Source: Spisula solida (Eukaryota > Mollusca > Bivalvia > Venerida > Mactridae). Taken from it: DNA of 64,000 bases. Below the pieces are notes generated by a model that saw only the letters and a program-made list of their open reading frames with translations, searched no databases and had not been told where the DNA came from. This document shows positions 48,301-58,125 of the stretch, in pieces (position 1 is the stretch's first letter; each line of letters begins with the position of its first letter). Location: the NCBI GenBank assembly GCA_947247005.1, contig OX365953.1, positions 9,243,001 through 9,307,000 of the forward strand, read 5' to 3'. Both the position numbers and the translations under genes were made by a program.

Positions 48301-51300
48301 ACGATTTTTGGATTACAGACAACATTTCATGGTCACGTATTGTAATGAACCAATATATTACCAATTAAAACTAACTAACACCTTCTTAAGTGTCACTATG
48401 TTTATTGCTGACCACATGGGGTGTTAATCCTGTTAATTAATCAGTGTCCGATGTTATCAGTAGGCCTGTTATTCTATTTTCGTTTTGTTTACCGGTGGGT
48501 CATATAATTAACACAGGCGTGAAAATCACTTGTAAACAGTACAGAATCGGCGATTCTTCAAATGAGTAATTAAGCAATTACCACTAAATTGCAATCGACT
48601 TTGATCAATTGTGGATCCATGTAAAAGATGCTTTTGATATAATTTGTTCAGTGTTACTATCGGCAATAACAGTAATTTACTGTAGAGAATAGTCAGAATA
48701 CTCCCATGTGTATGATTAAAATTGTGTGTAGGGAAGGTGTGAAAACTAAAGTTGCTAATGACATCAGATTACCTTTACCAGTGTTCTTAGACCTGAACCC
48801 TAATTTTCTTCAGGTTAAAAATGAGTATGTAGAGTATCATTTGTAGGACTAGATTCTTCCGTAATGCATATCTTTTTAGTTTATTTACTTAAACAACATA
48901 ATGTAAAAATTAAATTTAATTAAACTTTGTAATTAAACTAAATATAATACATTTAAACTAAATTAAGTTTATTTCATGACCACCGCTAATAGATGTCTCC
49001 TCACTTCTCCCTGTATCTGAAAACTTCTCCCTATTTGCTCTGGAGGGAGAAGTCACTTCTCCCTAAAATTTGGATCTGTGCCGATCCCTGAACCAACTGG
49101 AGGTTATATTTTGTTTTCTTCTTTCTTATTGTGTTTTCTACCTTTAGGACTCAACTAAAGTGCTTAAAATCCATGGCTCTTCAAATAGGTTACCAAGTTA
49201 TTGCTTTTAGGAAATAGCCGTTTAAGGCCTAATGTTGCTTTAAGAGGGATACGGATGGTACATTCTATGTGTCTCTTGGTAGGTTGGCTAGACACTGTCA
49301 CTACTACTGTATGGCTAAAAAGCTGTGTATTGCTTGTGCATTACAGTATTTAATGAATTACCAAAATTGCTTGTTATCCCAGAATAGTCTCCACATGACT
49401 AAATTACTGTTTGCCAATGAGACCTACAATAATATGTAAAAAATTGTTTTTGTTATCTTAGAAATGGAAGAACGCAGGTGGAATAATTGCTGGGTCCACA
49501 GCTGACATGGGGCATGAGAAGACGATGCCTGTAAGTCAGTTCTACAAGGATAGACCAGTTCTTCTTATAACAGGTATGCTTACAGTACAGTCATTATTTC
49601 AATAGCAAATTTCCAAAAAACAGTATGTCATTTCTTTATAAGGGAGGTAAGCTAGCACAGTTGTTAAGAAGTACTACTCTATCAGACAAGGAGAGGCTAG
49701 TCTTTGTAGGCTGTAATAAACTTTTCCTATTAGTTCAGTAGTTCTTATAATCTTATCAAATCAATCGGCCCTTGATCTTTATGTAGGAATACATTAGAAG
49801 CTGCTTGTTTGTAGGTGTGCCGTGTTGGTGATTATTCTTTGTCTATGATAGACAAAATCTTCAGTCATGTTACAATGGTGTTTATAGTACACCTTGTTTA
49901 TATTAGCTTCCCGCTTTTGAAAATAAATGCCAAAATCCAATTATATACCAGAAGTCAACTGTTAAATTTGAGGACCAGGTTAATTTGTTTGGACCTTTTC
50001 TGTGTGTCTTTTCAGGTAGCGAGGCCGAGGGACTTAGAGATGAGATAACAGATTACTGTGATATTTTATTGTCTGTACCAACGTATCAACCTAGGGGAGA
50101 CGGTGAATGGCTGTACCAGTTAGATTCCTTAAATGTTTCTGTAGCTACAGGTAACTATCACATACAATTCATCTTTATTATAGTGATGGCCATCAGGTCC
50201 AGTGGATTGTGAACTGGATTTGTAACCTGGGTACTGTTTTATCAATGCACTTATGGAAACCCTAAACTTATGATCACATTTAAATTCTTTATAATTTGTT
50301 TACAATTATGAAGTGTGGTAAATGGAGATACAAAACGAATAATGATTCAGTTAATGAACTCCTACAAAACGTTTTCGTCATCACATTTGCAGTTGTTAAA
50401 GAGTTCTAAAGATACCCATGTATATAAAATGTATTTATAGATGTATTTGTGTGTCAAATTTTGTATATTTTTGGGTATTATAGCATAAAAACGGTGATTT
50501 TGCCCATACGTTAACGGGACGAAAACCATGCGTAAACATAAAGATTCACGCGCAGTTAACGTCCAGTTTTACGTATGCTCATTCCGGGGCCGCGTCGGCG
50601 ACTATAAAGGTTGTACAGCTTCATATGAACAGTTATTCCTATTTTATTTCTTAGTACTAATAAGTACTAATTAGTTTTCTATAATATTTAAATTATACAT
50701 TTAAACAAATCCGCACTATCCATGTTTTCGTGGTATTTGCCGATACCGGAAGTCGACGTGCATAACAATAACTGGTATGACGTTGCGTTTGTTTTCGCGA
50801 CGTCGTCACAAAATCTCCCGCCAAAATATCATTATTTGGAAATACAAACGCATTCATTGATGTTTTGTATGCTATAATAGCGTTTACGCATGCTTTTTCG
50901 CTTTATAACATATGCAGAGTCCCTCGGGAGCGTTGGTGCCCTCGCCCTAGCGGGCTTGGGCACCAACCGTCCCTCGGGACTCTGCAGATGTTATAGCCCG
51001 AAAAAGCATGCGTTAACCCTACAATAAAATATGTTTAAACTAAATAAAGATTTTAAATTTGTGTGCAACTTAAATATTTTCAAAAGTACTTTGATAAAAC
51101 AGTACCCTGGTGATCCAGGTTCCATTCCAACTTGCAGCAGGTAATACCCTTACATAGAATACTCCACATGTGTAAGAGTAAGTTAGCACTGGATAGAATA
51201 CACTCGAGGAAAATTTATCACCATACTATTGTATAACTGAAATATTGTTGAGAAACTGCGTTAAACCTGAATAAAGTATCCATTTTATTCTTGTGCTATT

Positions 51301-51504
51301 CTGGAGATTTGTTTTGTAAGATTTGTAAGCACTGATATTTACATTATTTCGTTGTATGGACTGTTAGGTATCCTTTACATGAGAAGTTAAAGTAATTAAT
51401 GAAGACATGTGATTACTTTCTGTTGAATTTTGACAAAAAACGTTATTTCTTTTTCAGGGGTGCTTCTTCATAGTGTCATGACCAACAGACCAAAAAATAA
51501 TTGA
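42309..51504 (+). CDS. MRM1: Mitochondrial rRNA 2'-O-ribose methyltransferase, SpoU/TrmH family, nine exons
   Basis: MRM1 uses S-adenosylmethionine to methylate a ribose in mitochondrial large-subunit rRNA (established). Exons: 42309-42439, 43051-43177, 43705-43824, 44934-44995, 45796-45936, 47466-47568, 49462-49573, 50016-50150, 51458-51504. All are GT-AG and in phase; 325 residues (human about 353). The basic, acid-poor N-terminus suits a mitochondrial presequence. Substrate-binding domain: LWGIHPIQAAL, GVHNKRI, HPHQGICLDVS. SpoU motif I: NMGAILRSSHYFGV (Asn171, Arg177). Motif II: SKASAGAME (Glu210). Motif III: GSEAEGL and SLNVSVATG (Ser303, Asn305), which form the trefoil-knot cofactor site. 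Motif I has KDTMN where many relatives have DP-x-N. The exon 4 acceptor is tandemly triplicated and only the last copy gives an open frame. The terminal exon runs into a minisatellite. Confidence 0.94.
42779..42870 (+). mobile_element. Solo transposon end (CAGGGCTAGC)
   Basis: CAGGGCTAGCTCTGTAGG, then TTGGGCCAATGGCCCC. It resembles a hAT-type left end, but no matching right end was found within MRM1 intron 1. Confidence 0.35.
43370..43620 (+). repeat. Dispersed repeat R4, copy 2 (MRM1 intron 2)
   Basis: TTCACTGCACTAGG, CTTTTCTAAAGAAAATAAAA and GAACACAATCTTTATGTGTG match 54360-54620 in order. Confidence 0.5.
43841..44304. mobile_element. Foldback MITE, CACAGG ends, GTATTAC target duplication
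   Basis: Arms of about 160 bp pair across the element: CACAGGAACTTGCATTTATAA with its complement, then CACTAGGCCTA, GGAGTGCAATG and TATTCTAATACAAATATTTT. GTATTAC flanks both ends (43834-43840 and 44305-44311). It inserted 16 bp after the exon 3 donor of MRM1. No ORF. Confidence 0.85.
44821..44955 (+). repeat. 45-bp tandem triplication containing the MRM1 exon 4 acceptor
   Basis: Copies at 44821-44865, 44866-44910 and 44911-44955. Each has TATTT(T/A)CAG plus the first coding bases (GGTATTTGTCTGGATGTGTC). Using acceptor 1 or 2 (exon starts 44844 or 44889) reads GICLDVSILW and then TGA. Only the third (44934) continues to SILPIQNF. Confidence 0.93.
45708..45770 (+). repeat. Second copy of the pre-acceptor sequence of 35421-35495
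   Basis: AAAATGACCCTTCAGATTCA, then GAAGCTAGTGTAACCCC. It ends 25 bases before the MRM1 exon 5 acceptor. Confidence 0.6.
47033..47372 (+). repeat. Dispersed repeat R5, copy 2
   Basis: See 39087-39420; it shares ACCAAAAATAAGTATAC and AGTTTCAGAAACTAGTATAA. It lies in MRM1 intron 5. Confidence 0.65.
48175..49090. mobile_element. 916-bp non-autonomous hAT-like element
   Basis: Ends CAGGGATCGGCACAGA and TCTGTGCCGATCCCTG are exact complements, flanked by AACCAAC on both sides (48168-48174 and 49091-49097). CA..TG-type ends with 7-8 bp duplications suggest hAT. No transposase frame is visible. It lies in MRM1 intron 6. Confidence 0.8.
50229..51113. mobile_element. GGGTACTG-family inverted-repeat element with nested palindrome
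   Basis: Left end GGGTACTGTTTTATCAATGC; right end TTTGATAAAACAGTACCC. The first 180 bp match the element at 59829-60070 in reverse. A separate palindrome (50885-51018, arms around GCATGC--TTTCG and GGGACTCTGC) lies inside, so a second element probably inserted. It is in MRM1 intron 8. Confidence 0.7.
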
Positions 51505-52672
51505 TCATTACTGTTCGTGGCGACATAACCAACACACACAGCATTCGGTGATCATAATCATTCTTTGTGTCATAATCAACGGACACAGTTATTGGTGATC
51601 ATACCTGTTTATACTGTCTTGACCAACTGAAATGGTCATTGGTGTTTAACTGATCATACCTGTTCATAATGTCTTGACCAACAGAAATGGCCATTAGTGG
51701 TCAACTGATCATACCTGTTTATAGTGTCTTGACCAACAGAAATGGTCATTGTTTGTCAACTGATTATACCTGTTCATAGTGTCTTGACCAACAGAAATGG
51801 TCATTGTTTGTCAACTGATCATACCTGTTCATAGTGTCTTGACCGACTGAAATGGCCATTGGTGATCCAACTGATCATAACTGTTCATAGTGTCTTGATC
51901 AACTGCAATGGTTATTGTTGGTCAACGGATAATAACTGCTCATAGTGTCTTGACCAACTGAAATGGTTATTGTTGGTCAACGGATAATAACTGCTCATAG
52001 TGTCTTGACCAACTGAAATGGCTATTGTTGATTAACTGATCATAACTGCTCATAGTGCCTTGACCAACTGAAATGTTATTGTTGGTGAACGGATAATAAC
52101 TGCTCATAGTGTCTTGACCAACTGAAATGGCTATTGTTGATTAACTGATCATAACTGCTCATAGTGTCTTGACCAACTGAAATGGCCATTAGTGGCAACT
52201 GATCATACCTGTTCATAGTGTCTTGACCAACTGAAATGGCCATTAGTGTTCAACTGATCATAACTGTTCATAGTGTCTTGACCAACAGAAATGGCCATTG
52301 TTGGTCAACTGTTCATTACTGTTCATAGTGTCTTGACCAACTGAAATGGCCATTGGTGTTCAACTGCTCATAACTGTTCATAGTGTCTTGACCAACTGAA
52401 ATGGCCATTGTTGGTCAACTGATCATAATTGTTCATAGTGTCTTGACCAACTGAAATGGCCATTGGTGATCAACTGATCATAATTGTTCATAGTGTCTTG
52501 ACCAACTGAAATGGCCATTGGTGGTCAACTGATCATAACTATTCATAGTGTCTTGACCAATTTCAGATGGCCATTGTTGGTCAACTGATCATAACTGTTC
52601 ATAGTGTCTTGACCAACTGTAATGGCCATTGGTGGTCAACTGATCATAACTATTCATAGTGTCATAACAATC
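51460..52672 (+). repeat. ~55-bp minisatellite filling the MRM1 3'UTR
   Basis: About 20 units of the type TTCATAGTGTCTTGACCAAC, TGAAATGGCCATTG, GTGGTCAACTGATCATAACTG. The final coding exon itself (51467-51489, codons HSVMTNR) differs from the unit at one base in 23, so the array starts inside the CDS. Each good unit contains TTGACCAAC and its complement GTTGGTCAA around ATGGCCAT, so it can fold as a hairpin. Confidence 0.9.
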
Positions 52673-52859
52673 ACACACAACAATGTCATTTAAAGAGCAT
52701 TATTCAAGTTGTTAGATTTTAATATGACCAGTGGAAACAAGTTTTTGAAAGTTGTATATACAAGGTAGACTTCATAGTTGTGTTGTGTGAGAACATTTCT
52801 AGTGCAATATTGTGGCATTTCCATTTGCAACATTGTTTACCAATCATTATGTATAATGT

Positions 52860-52876
52860 AATAAAACCTTAATAAA
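52860..52876 (+). promoter_or_regulatory. Tandem poly(A) signals of MRM1
   Basis: AATAAA at 52860-52865 and 52871-52876, the first canonical signals after the minisatellite; the implied 3'UTR is about 1.4 kb. Confidence 0.65.
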
Positions 52877-53028
52877 AAGTGCAAACAAGCTTTATTCTAT
52901 TCTTGAATATATATATTTCTGTACATATTTAACAGATTATATTATTCAGATTCTATACCTGTTTAGTTTATCAAATGAAAAAGATTCATTTATACAACAT
53001 GATCGTGTAATATATTTCCGTAGTTTGC

Positions 53029-53227
53029 TGGCTTAGAATGGGAAGGTCGTAAGAACAAAAACACTATTTTGTGAAAACACTGTCGGAAAGCAACTCTTAA
53101 CTTATCGAAAAACAAGCTTTTTCAACCAGTTTGGTTTACATGAACTTTTCTTTCATGAAATAGGCTAAAAAAAACGCTTGTGACACAGATTTTAAATATG
53201 TAGCACTTATGACATCATTCTAAGCCA
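53029..53227. mobile_element. MITE, TGGCT/AGCCA family, best-preserved ends
   Basis: TGGCTTAGAATG on the left and CATTCTAAGCCA on the right are exact complements; the core is as in copy 1. Confidence 0.75.
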
Positions 53228-53734
53228 GTGATTAAACACACTGTTTTCATTGCAACACATAACCATACGATGGGGAAAAAGCATATTTGTGAAACTTAAA
53301 TTATAATAAGAAAATATCTTTAAATCAGTCGCTTGTACAACATGTCAGCACGCTCACAAACCCCCTTCATCGAACGTACATAACATAATGTATCCCCAGA
53401 AAATGTTTAGGGGCTTGGGCAATGCTAGAATTTGTGCTAAAGGAAATCGACACAATTGGCATAAATGCTTTAGAAGAGAAAACTGCATGGTTATCCAAAA
53501 TCTAAAGGCTGGATTATAAGCACTTTTTACATAGTAAAGGACATAATCTCTCATATAACACAATACTGACCCAAAATATTAACACTCATAGTGATTTCAA
53601 GACACCATACTTGGGGATTTTAGGCGCTGGGGGAAAGCCAATTCTGGCTTTAAGGCGCTGGGGTACCACAGCACCTTCTGCCCCTGGGGAAGGGCCTGAG
53701 TATATCCTTTCCGCTACCTACGTTCAAAACCTCT

Positions 53735-53885
53735 TTAAAAACCTGGGCCTGTAATATCCTTTAGTCTGGGTTGCATGTGTACCCATGACAGCAAAATTTC
53801 CTAATTTGGTCTTTTAGGTCGTGAACTATGGAAGGCCGAAATGGCCATTAGTATGCATTAGTATGCTGTGGTAGCACAAAGGATA
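53735..53885. repeat. Dispersed repeat shared with 6330-6500
   Basis: GGGCCTGTAATATC, GCATGTGTACCCATGACAGC and AAGGCCGAAATGGCCAT occur in the same order as at 6.3 kb. Confidence 0.5.
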
Positions 53886-54359
53886 TACAATGTAGCAACA
53901 ACGAGTCACTGGTATTCCTTAAGAATACCAAGTTATAATGACGCACCGAGTAAAATAGACTAAATGGATCATGGGGGTCCAGATGGTAATACGTGGGACT
54001 GGCTCCAGAGGGTCCCTGGTAAAATCTCGCCCAGGGTACTTGGTCATTTCTGAAACAAAGGACACGAATGCCTCCACTTGCATTTGACCATGTCAAGGAT
54101 CAAATACAGGACGCATCAAGTTCTCTGTGTGTGCAACTTCACAATCATGCTGACTTATATTTCTATGAAGTATATGGTTGTAGCTCAAATACTAGTACTT
54201 CATTATGTGCGTTACAAACTAAATTTCAATTATGCCAAGGGCCATAACTCTTATAATACTATTTGAATAAAAGTCTGAAGGGGTGCAACTACACATGCTG
54301 ACTAATTTTCCTAAAACACTGATGACTGTTTCTCGAATATTTTAAGTTACATTATAATC

Positions 54360-54620
54360 AGGAACACAGGATTTACTGCACTTGGAAGAATGAATTTTTC
54401 TGAAGAAATAAAAGTAATGTGATGAAAAAATTCAAAGTATTAATAAAGTAATGGTAATAAATGTTGAAGTTTTTAAAGCTGAATTTAACAATCGAACAAT
54501 CTTTGAAACAGTGCACGGTTTTGGTGTAGGGATGTGTGCAAATAACACTCAAAACAAACTTGCGTCTAATTTTCAGGATTGGGTATTGTGCCTAAGTAGG
54601 ACCCCTGAAGTTATGTGCAA
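54360..54620 (+). repeat. Dispersed repeat R4, copy 3
   Basis: GGATTTACTGCACTTGGAAG, TTTTTCTGAAGAAATAAAAG and GGATTGGGTATTGTGCCTAA match copies in the CENP-Q and MRM1 introns. The 72-codon ORF inside is not a gene. Confidence 0.5.
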
Positions 54621-56063
54621 CACAGCATTTGGCAACATTTGGTATGGACATACGAAAGCAAATCTATAATGCACTGTGTCTAGTTTTTAACCAATCTTAA
54701 CTACAGTGCTTCCAAATGCACAATATCGACAACCAAAGCATGCAAACAGTGGCTAATTTGTTCGAAACAAGAGTATAATCTTCAAGCATGTTACATTAAT
54801 TAACCAGTTTTGGCCTGTCAAAATGAGTATTCTTTCACAATAGCTGCACACTACATGTATATATGTTTGTAATCCTCAGATGTTGGAGATGACTCATCTA
54901 TTGTATGCACGTACCATGTATTTTTGACAGGTCAATTAAACATAATTCATTTAAATGTCCGCAGTGATTTTTTTGGGGCCGAATACAGGCCCCTTCCCCT
55001 AGCAAAATAAGCTCCATTTCCCCAAAAACATCTTAATTTTTTTCCCAAAAAGTATGCATATTTTCCCCCTTTGTGCTCGCTGGTTTCAAAGCAACTACAG
55101 TAGGCCTATAGCTGATTTCAAGTCAAAACAATGGATTTTCAAACTTGCAAAAGTCGGTGTCATAGGACTAGAGTATTATCAGTAGGAAATAGCAATTTAT
55201 GAACAATTTTAACCAAAACAATGTTTTAATAGTTCCCAAATTGCGTTAAATTTCCCAATTTAAAGCACGCATGTTAATTAAATTAAAGGCACAGGCTGTT
55301 TAATTTTGTTCAAGAAAAATCACTGGTCCGCAAAACATGTATACTACACATCGATGTACATGCGTTTCCTTCAAATGTATAACTTCGCCATTGCAGCCTG
55401 ATAACGAAGTATAATGTGACGAAGCGTAGATGTCACTATCGACTACCGTAGGTTTGTCATTCACTAATTATTGTGATACATGTAAAGGGTTTGGTTAAGA
55501 GAGGCCGTTGTTAATCAGCATACAAATTGACAACAAGCGTCGTTGTTTTATAGTCAGATAGCACTGTCGCTTGTCAAATAACCCCCGTTAAACTGTATAC
55601 TGATTGATAAGGCCTTGTTTCACCTTTGAAGTGCCCGCCTCTGTGTGATATCACTGACTTATTCTCCGAACAACAACAACTATGATTGTCATAATTGTAA
55701 TAAACTTATAAGTCATAAGAAGAATTAATTGTAAAGGTTAATTTTGACTTTCCGATACTTGAGAGAAAAGATATGCAAGAGTCCGTACTGTCCGGCGTTC
55801 GCATACACCACGCCGCTAGATGGCGTCTTGACGTCATTGTGTTGCTAGGTTACAAACGTCAAAATGTAACAAAAACTACATTCCTAGAAGCGCAGTCACT
55901 TAAGGTATAATATGTTTCATTCGACCAACACCGCGAACCACCTTAAGTACATTTATGTGAATAGGGCGAGACGTAGTTAAGTTTTGGAACTTGTTGCTCG
56001 ATCTATAAAAAATTGTCATTTACTTGCAATTGATTCAATATTTATCATGTACTTGACTAACAC

Positions 56064-56219
56064 CACAGGAATTTGAAGTTCTAGCTACCAATAAAATATC
56101 ATACAAGTCGGTTCATCACACATCCCTCTACATAAATAGTTATAGTAGCTTCTGTCATAATTATACATGTAGAGGACCGACTTGTATAATTTTTATTGAA
56201 AGAACTTCAAATTCCTGTG
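56064..56219. mobile_element. Foldback MITE, CACAGG ends, CTAACAC target duplication
   Basis: Arms CACAGGAATTTGAAGTTCT and AGAACTTCAAATTCCTGTG, with further pairing of ACAAGTCGGT and ACCGACTTGT. CTAACAC lies at both flanks. It shares its terminal hexamer with the elements at 31778 and 43841. Confidence 0.8.
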
Positions 56220-56312
56220 CTAACACGTATCATAGTCCTGACTTAACTCTCTCGTATCGAAATCCCGATTCAAACCATTAAACTCGCCTGTGGCTTGGAA
56301 ATATCCCTGACA

Positions 56313-56541
56313 TGGCTTATAATTAGAAGGTCGTGAACTGTACACAATCAATATTTTGAGAAAACAAGAAAAAATGTCTGAAAACTACTCTTTACTTATG
56401 GAAAAACAAGCTTTTTAAACTTCAGTTTGGTCAACATGACCACTTCCGATTTTCATGAAAATATGCTCATAAGAAGCGCCTGTAGATGCAGATTGCAAAT
56501 ATGCACGAGTCGTATATGGTAGTAAGTAGTACTCTAAGCCA
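56313..56541. mobile_element. MITE, TGGCT/AGCCA family, copy 5
   Basis: TGGCTTAT on the left, CTAAGCCA on the right; core AAAACTACTCTTTACTTATG and AACTTCAGTTTGGTCAACAT. Confidence 0.7.
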
Positions 56542-58125
56542 GTGTTATATTTAATAATGCACTTCCTCTATACACTGGTATGTGTATGTCCAAGGCTGTC
56601 CGGTTTTAGTGTTATATACTCCATCCCACAATCCTTATGTCACATAGCTAACATGTACGCTTTTGATAAAATTATAAAAAACACGTGATACTATTTTGTA
56701 GTTTCTGTATAATCTTAATGTGTAATCTTCTTTAGAAATATAAAGATGTTATTATTAATGATACTTTCTTATTTAATAATAAAGTCCTCTGCCTAAATAT
56801 AGAAATTACTAGTACAAACACCGTGTCCAAATTTGTGGTTTGTATAAAGATCGATACTAAACAACATAAAACGTTCCCAAATATAGAAATTGTTGCGTTT
56901 TTATGATGTTTAGTAATGTAATGTTTCGTGGGTTGTTTTACTTACGATGTGTAATTTTTAATACCAATGAACAAGTTTTGTTAACTATGAAACAATATTG
57001 TAACTTTATGCACCAGTCAATAGAAACCACGCCCCGGGGATGGGAGAGGGACTGCCCCATGTCTTTACCTATCCGATGTCCCCGCGCTGTCTTGTGATTG
57101 CGGGGCTTTTGTTTCGCGTTAAGATTAACGTGACTATACCAGTGAAGTAAATGATGTGTGCAATTTGCGGGGTGCCATCAGTTTAGTCTTGTGGGGCATG
57201 GGATTTTCCCAGGAATTTGAAAAAGCAAAAGTTAAAAAATTCCCGCCATTCCCGGTGTTGGGGCCGTTGTTTCGATTGGCTGGTGCATTGCTGATAGTAC
57301 TATAAGTATTATAAGGTTTTTAGAAATCATGGGTGATATTCACAAAGTATCTTGTCATAAAACTTCGGATTTTCTTAAAATTTAAAAAAGATCTTCAGTA
57401 TATAAGCGAAACAAGAAAATCAAGATTATTGAGTTTTTACAAGTACATATAAAAACGTACATGTTACATTTTCTTCATAGGGTAGTTTATTACTAAGAAA
57501 ACAAGACTTGTTCTTCAATTTGGGGAAAGGCATACTCAACACAATTGTTTTAAAATATTCAAGTTTTCGTCTTAGAAGAAGATTTGTGAATAACAGTTCA
57601 AGTACAATCTACAACTCTTTTATAATGTCCATGTATTGATGCGTAGGTAGCCTAGCGTATTAAAGGAGATAAGTATATACAGTCTGCACCTTTCTAATCA
57701 ATAAGTCATTAGTTTGTGGTCGCAATAAAAAAGATGAAAGACGAAAAATAGATATTAGACTAATTAATACTGTTGTTTTCCTCATGCAACGTTGTTCTGT
57801 ACAATTAATTACGAATATTTACAAGGTCAAAGAAAAACTGACCGTCCAATTAACGTATATGACAACCGTGTTAGTAATTACATTGTTTATAAACATCATA
57901 TTCTCAAAATAACATGTTACACATAAACCATACAGCAATCTGTCTTGTCATCACGTGTAATACCTGAACACTACACTGTCATCGTGCGTTGGTGTTAGTA
58001 AATGTACGAGTTACATGTGTGTATGGTCTGAATAAAATAGAACTCTTTCATTCAAACTATTGTGACATGACAAGATTATAAGTTTACAACAATTGTGGAT
58101 GTTTGTCAGATACATGTAATTCAGG

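Larger units (their letters stand above)
52881..58125. other. Intergenic, repeat debris
   Basis: No gene is supported. It contains MITE copies (53029-53227, 56313-56541), a dispersed repeat (53735-53885), R4 copy 3 (54360-54620) and a CACAGG foldback (56064-56219). 56.6-58.1 kb should hold the promoter of the WAP gene; no motif was identified. Confidence 0.5.
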
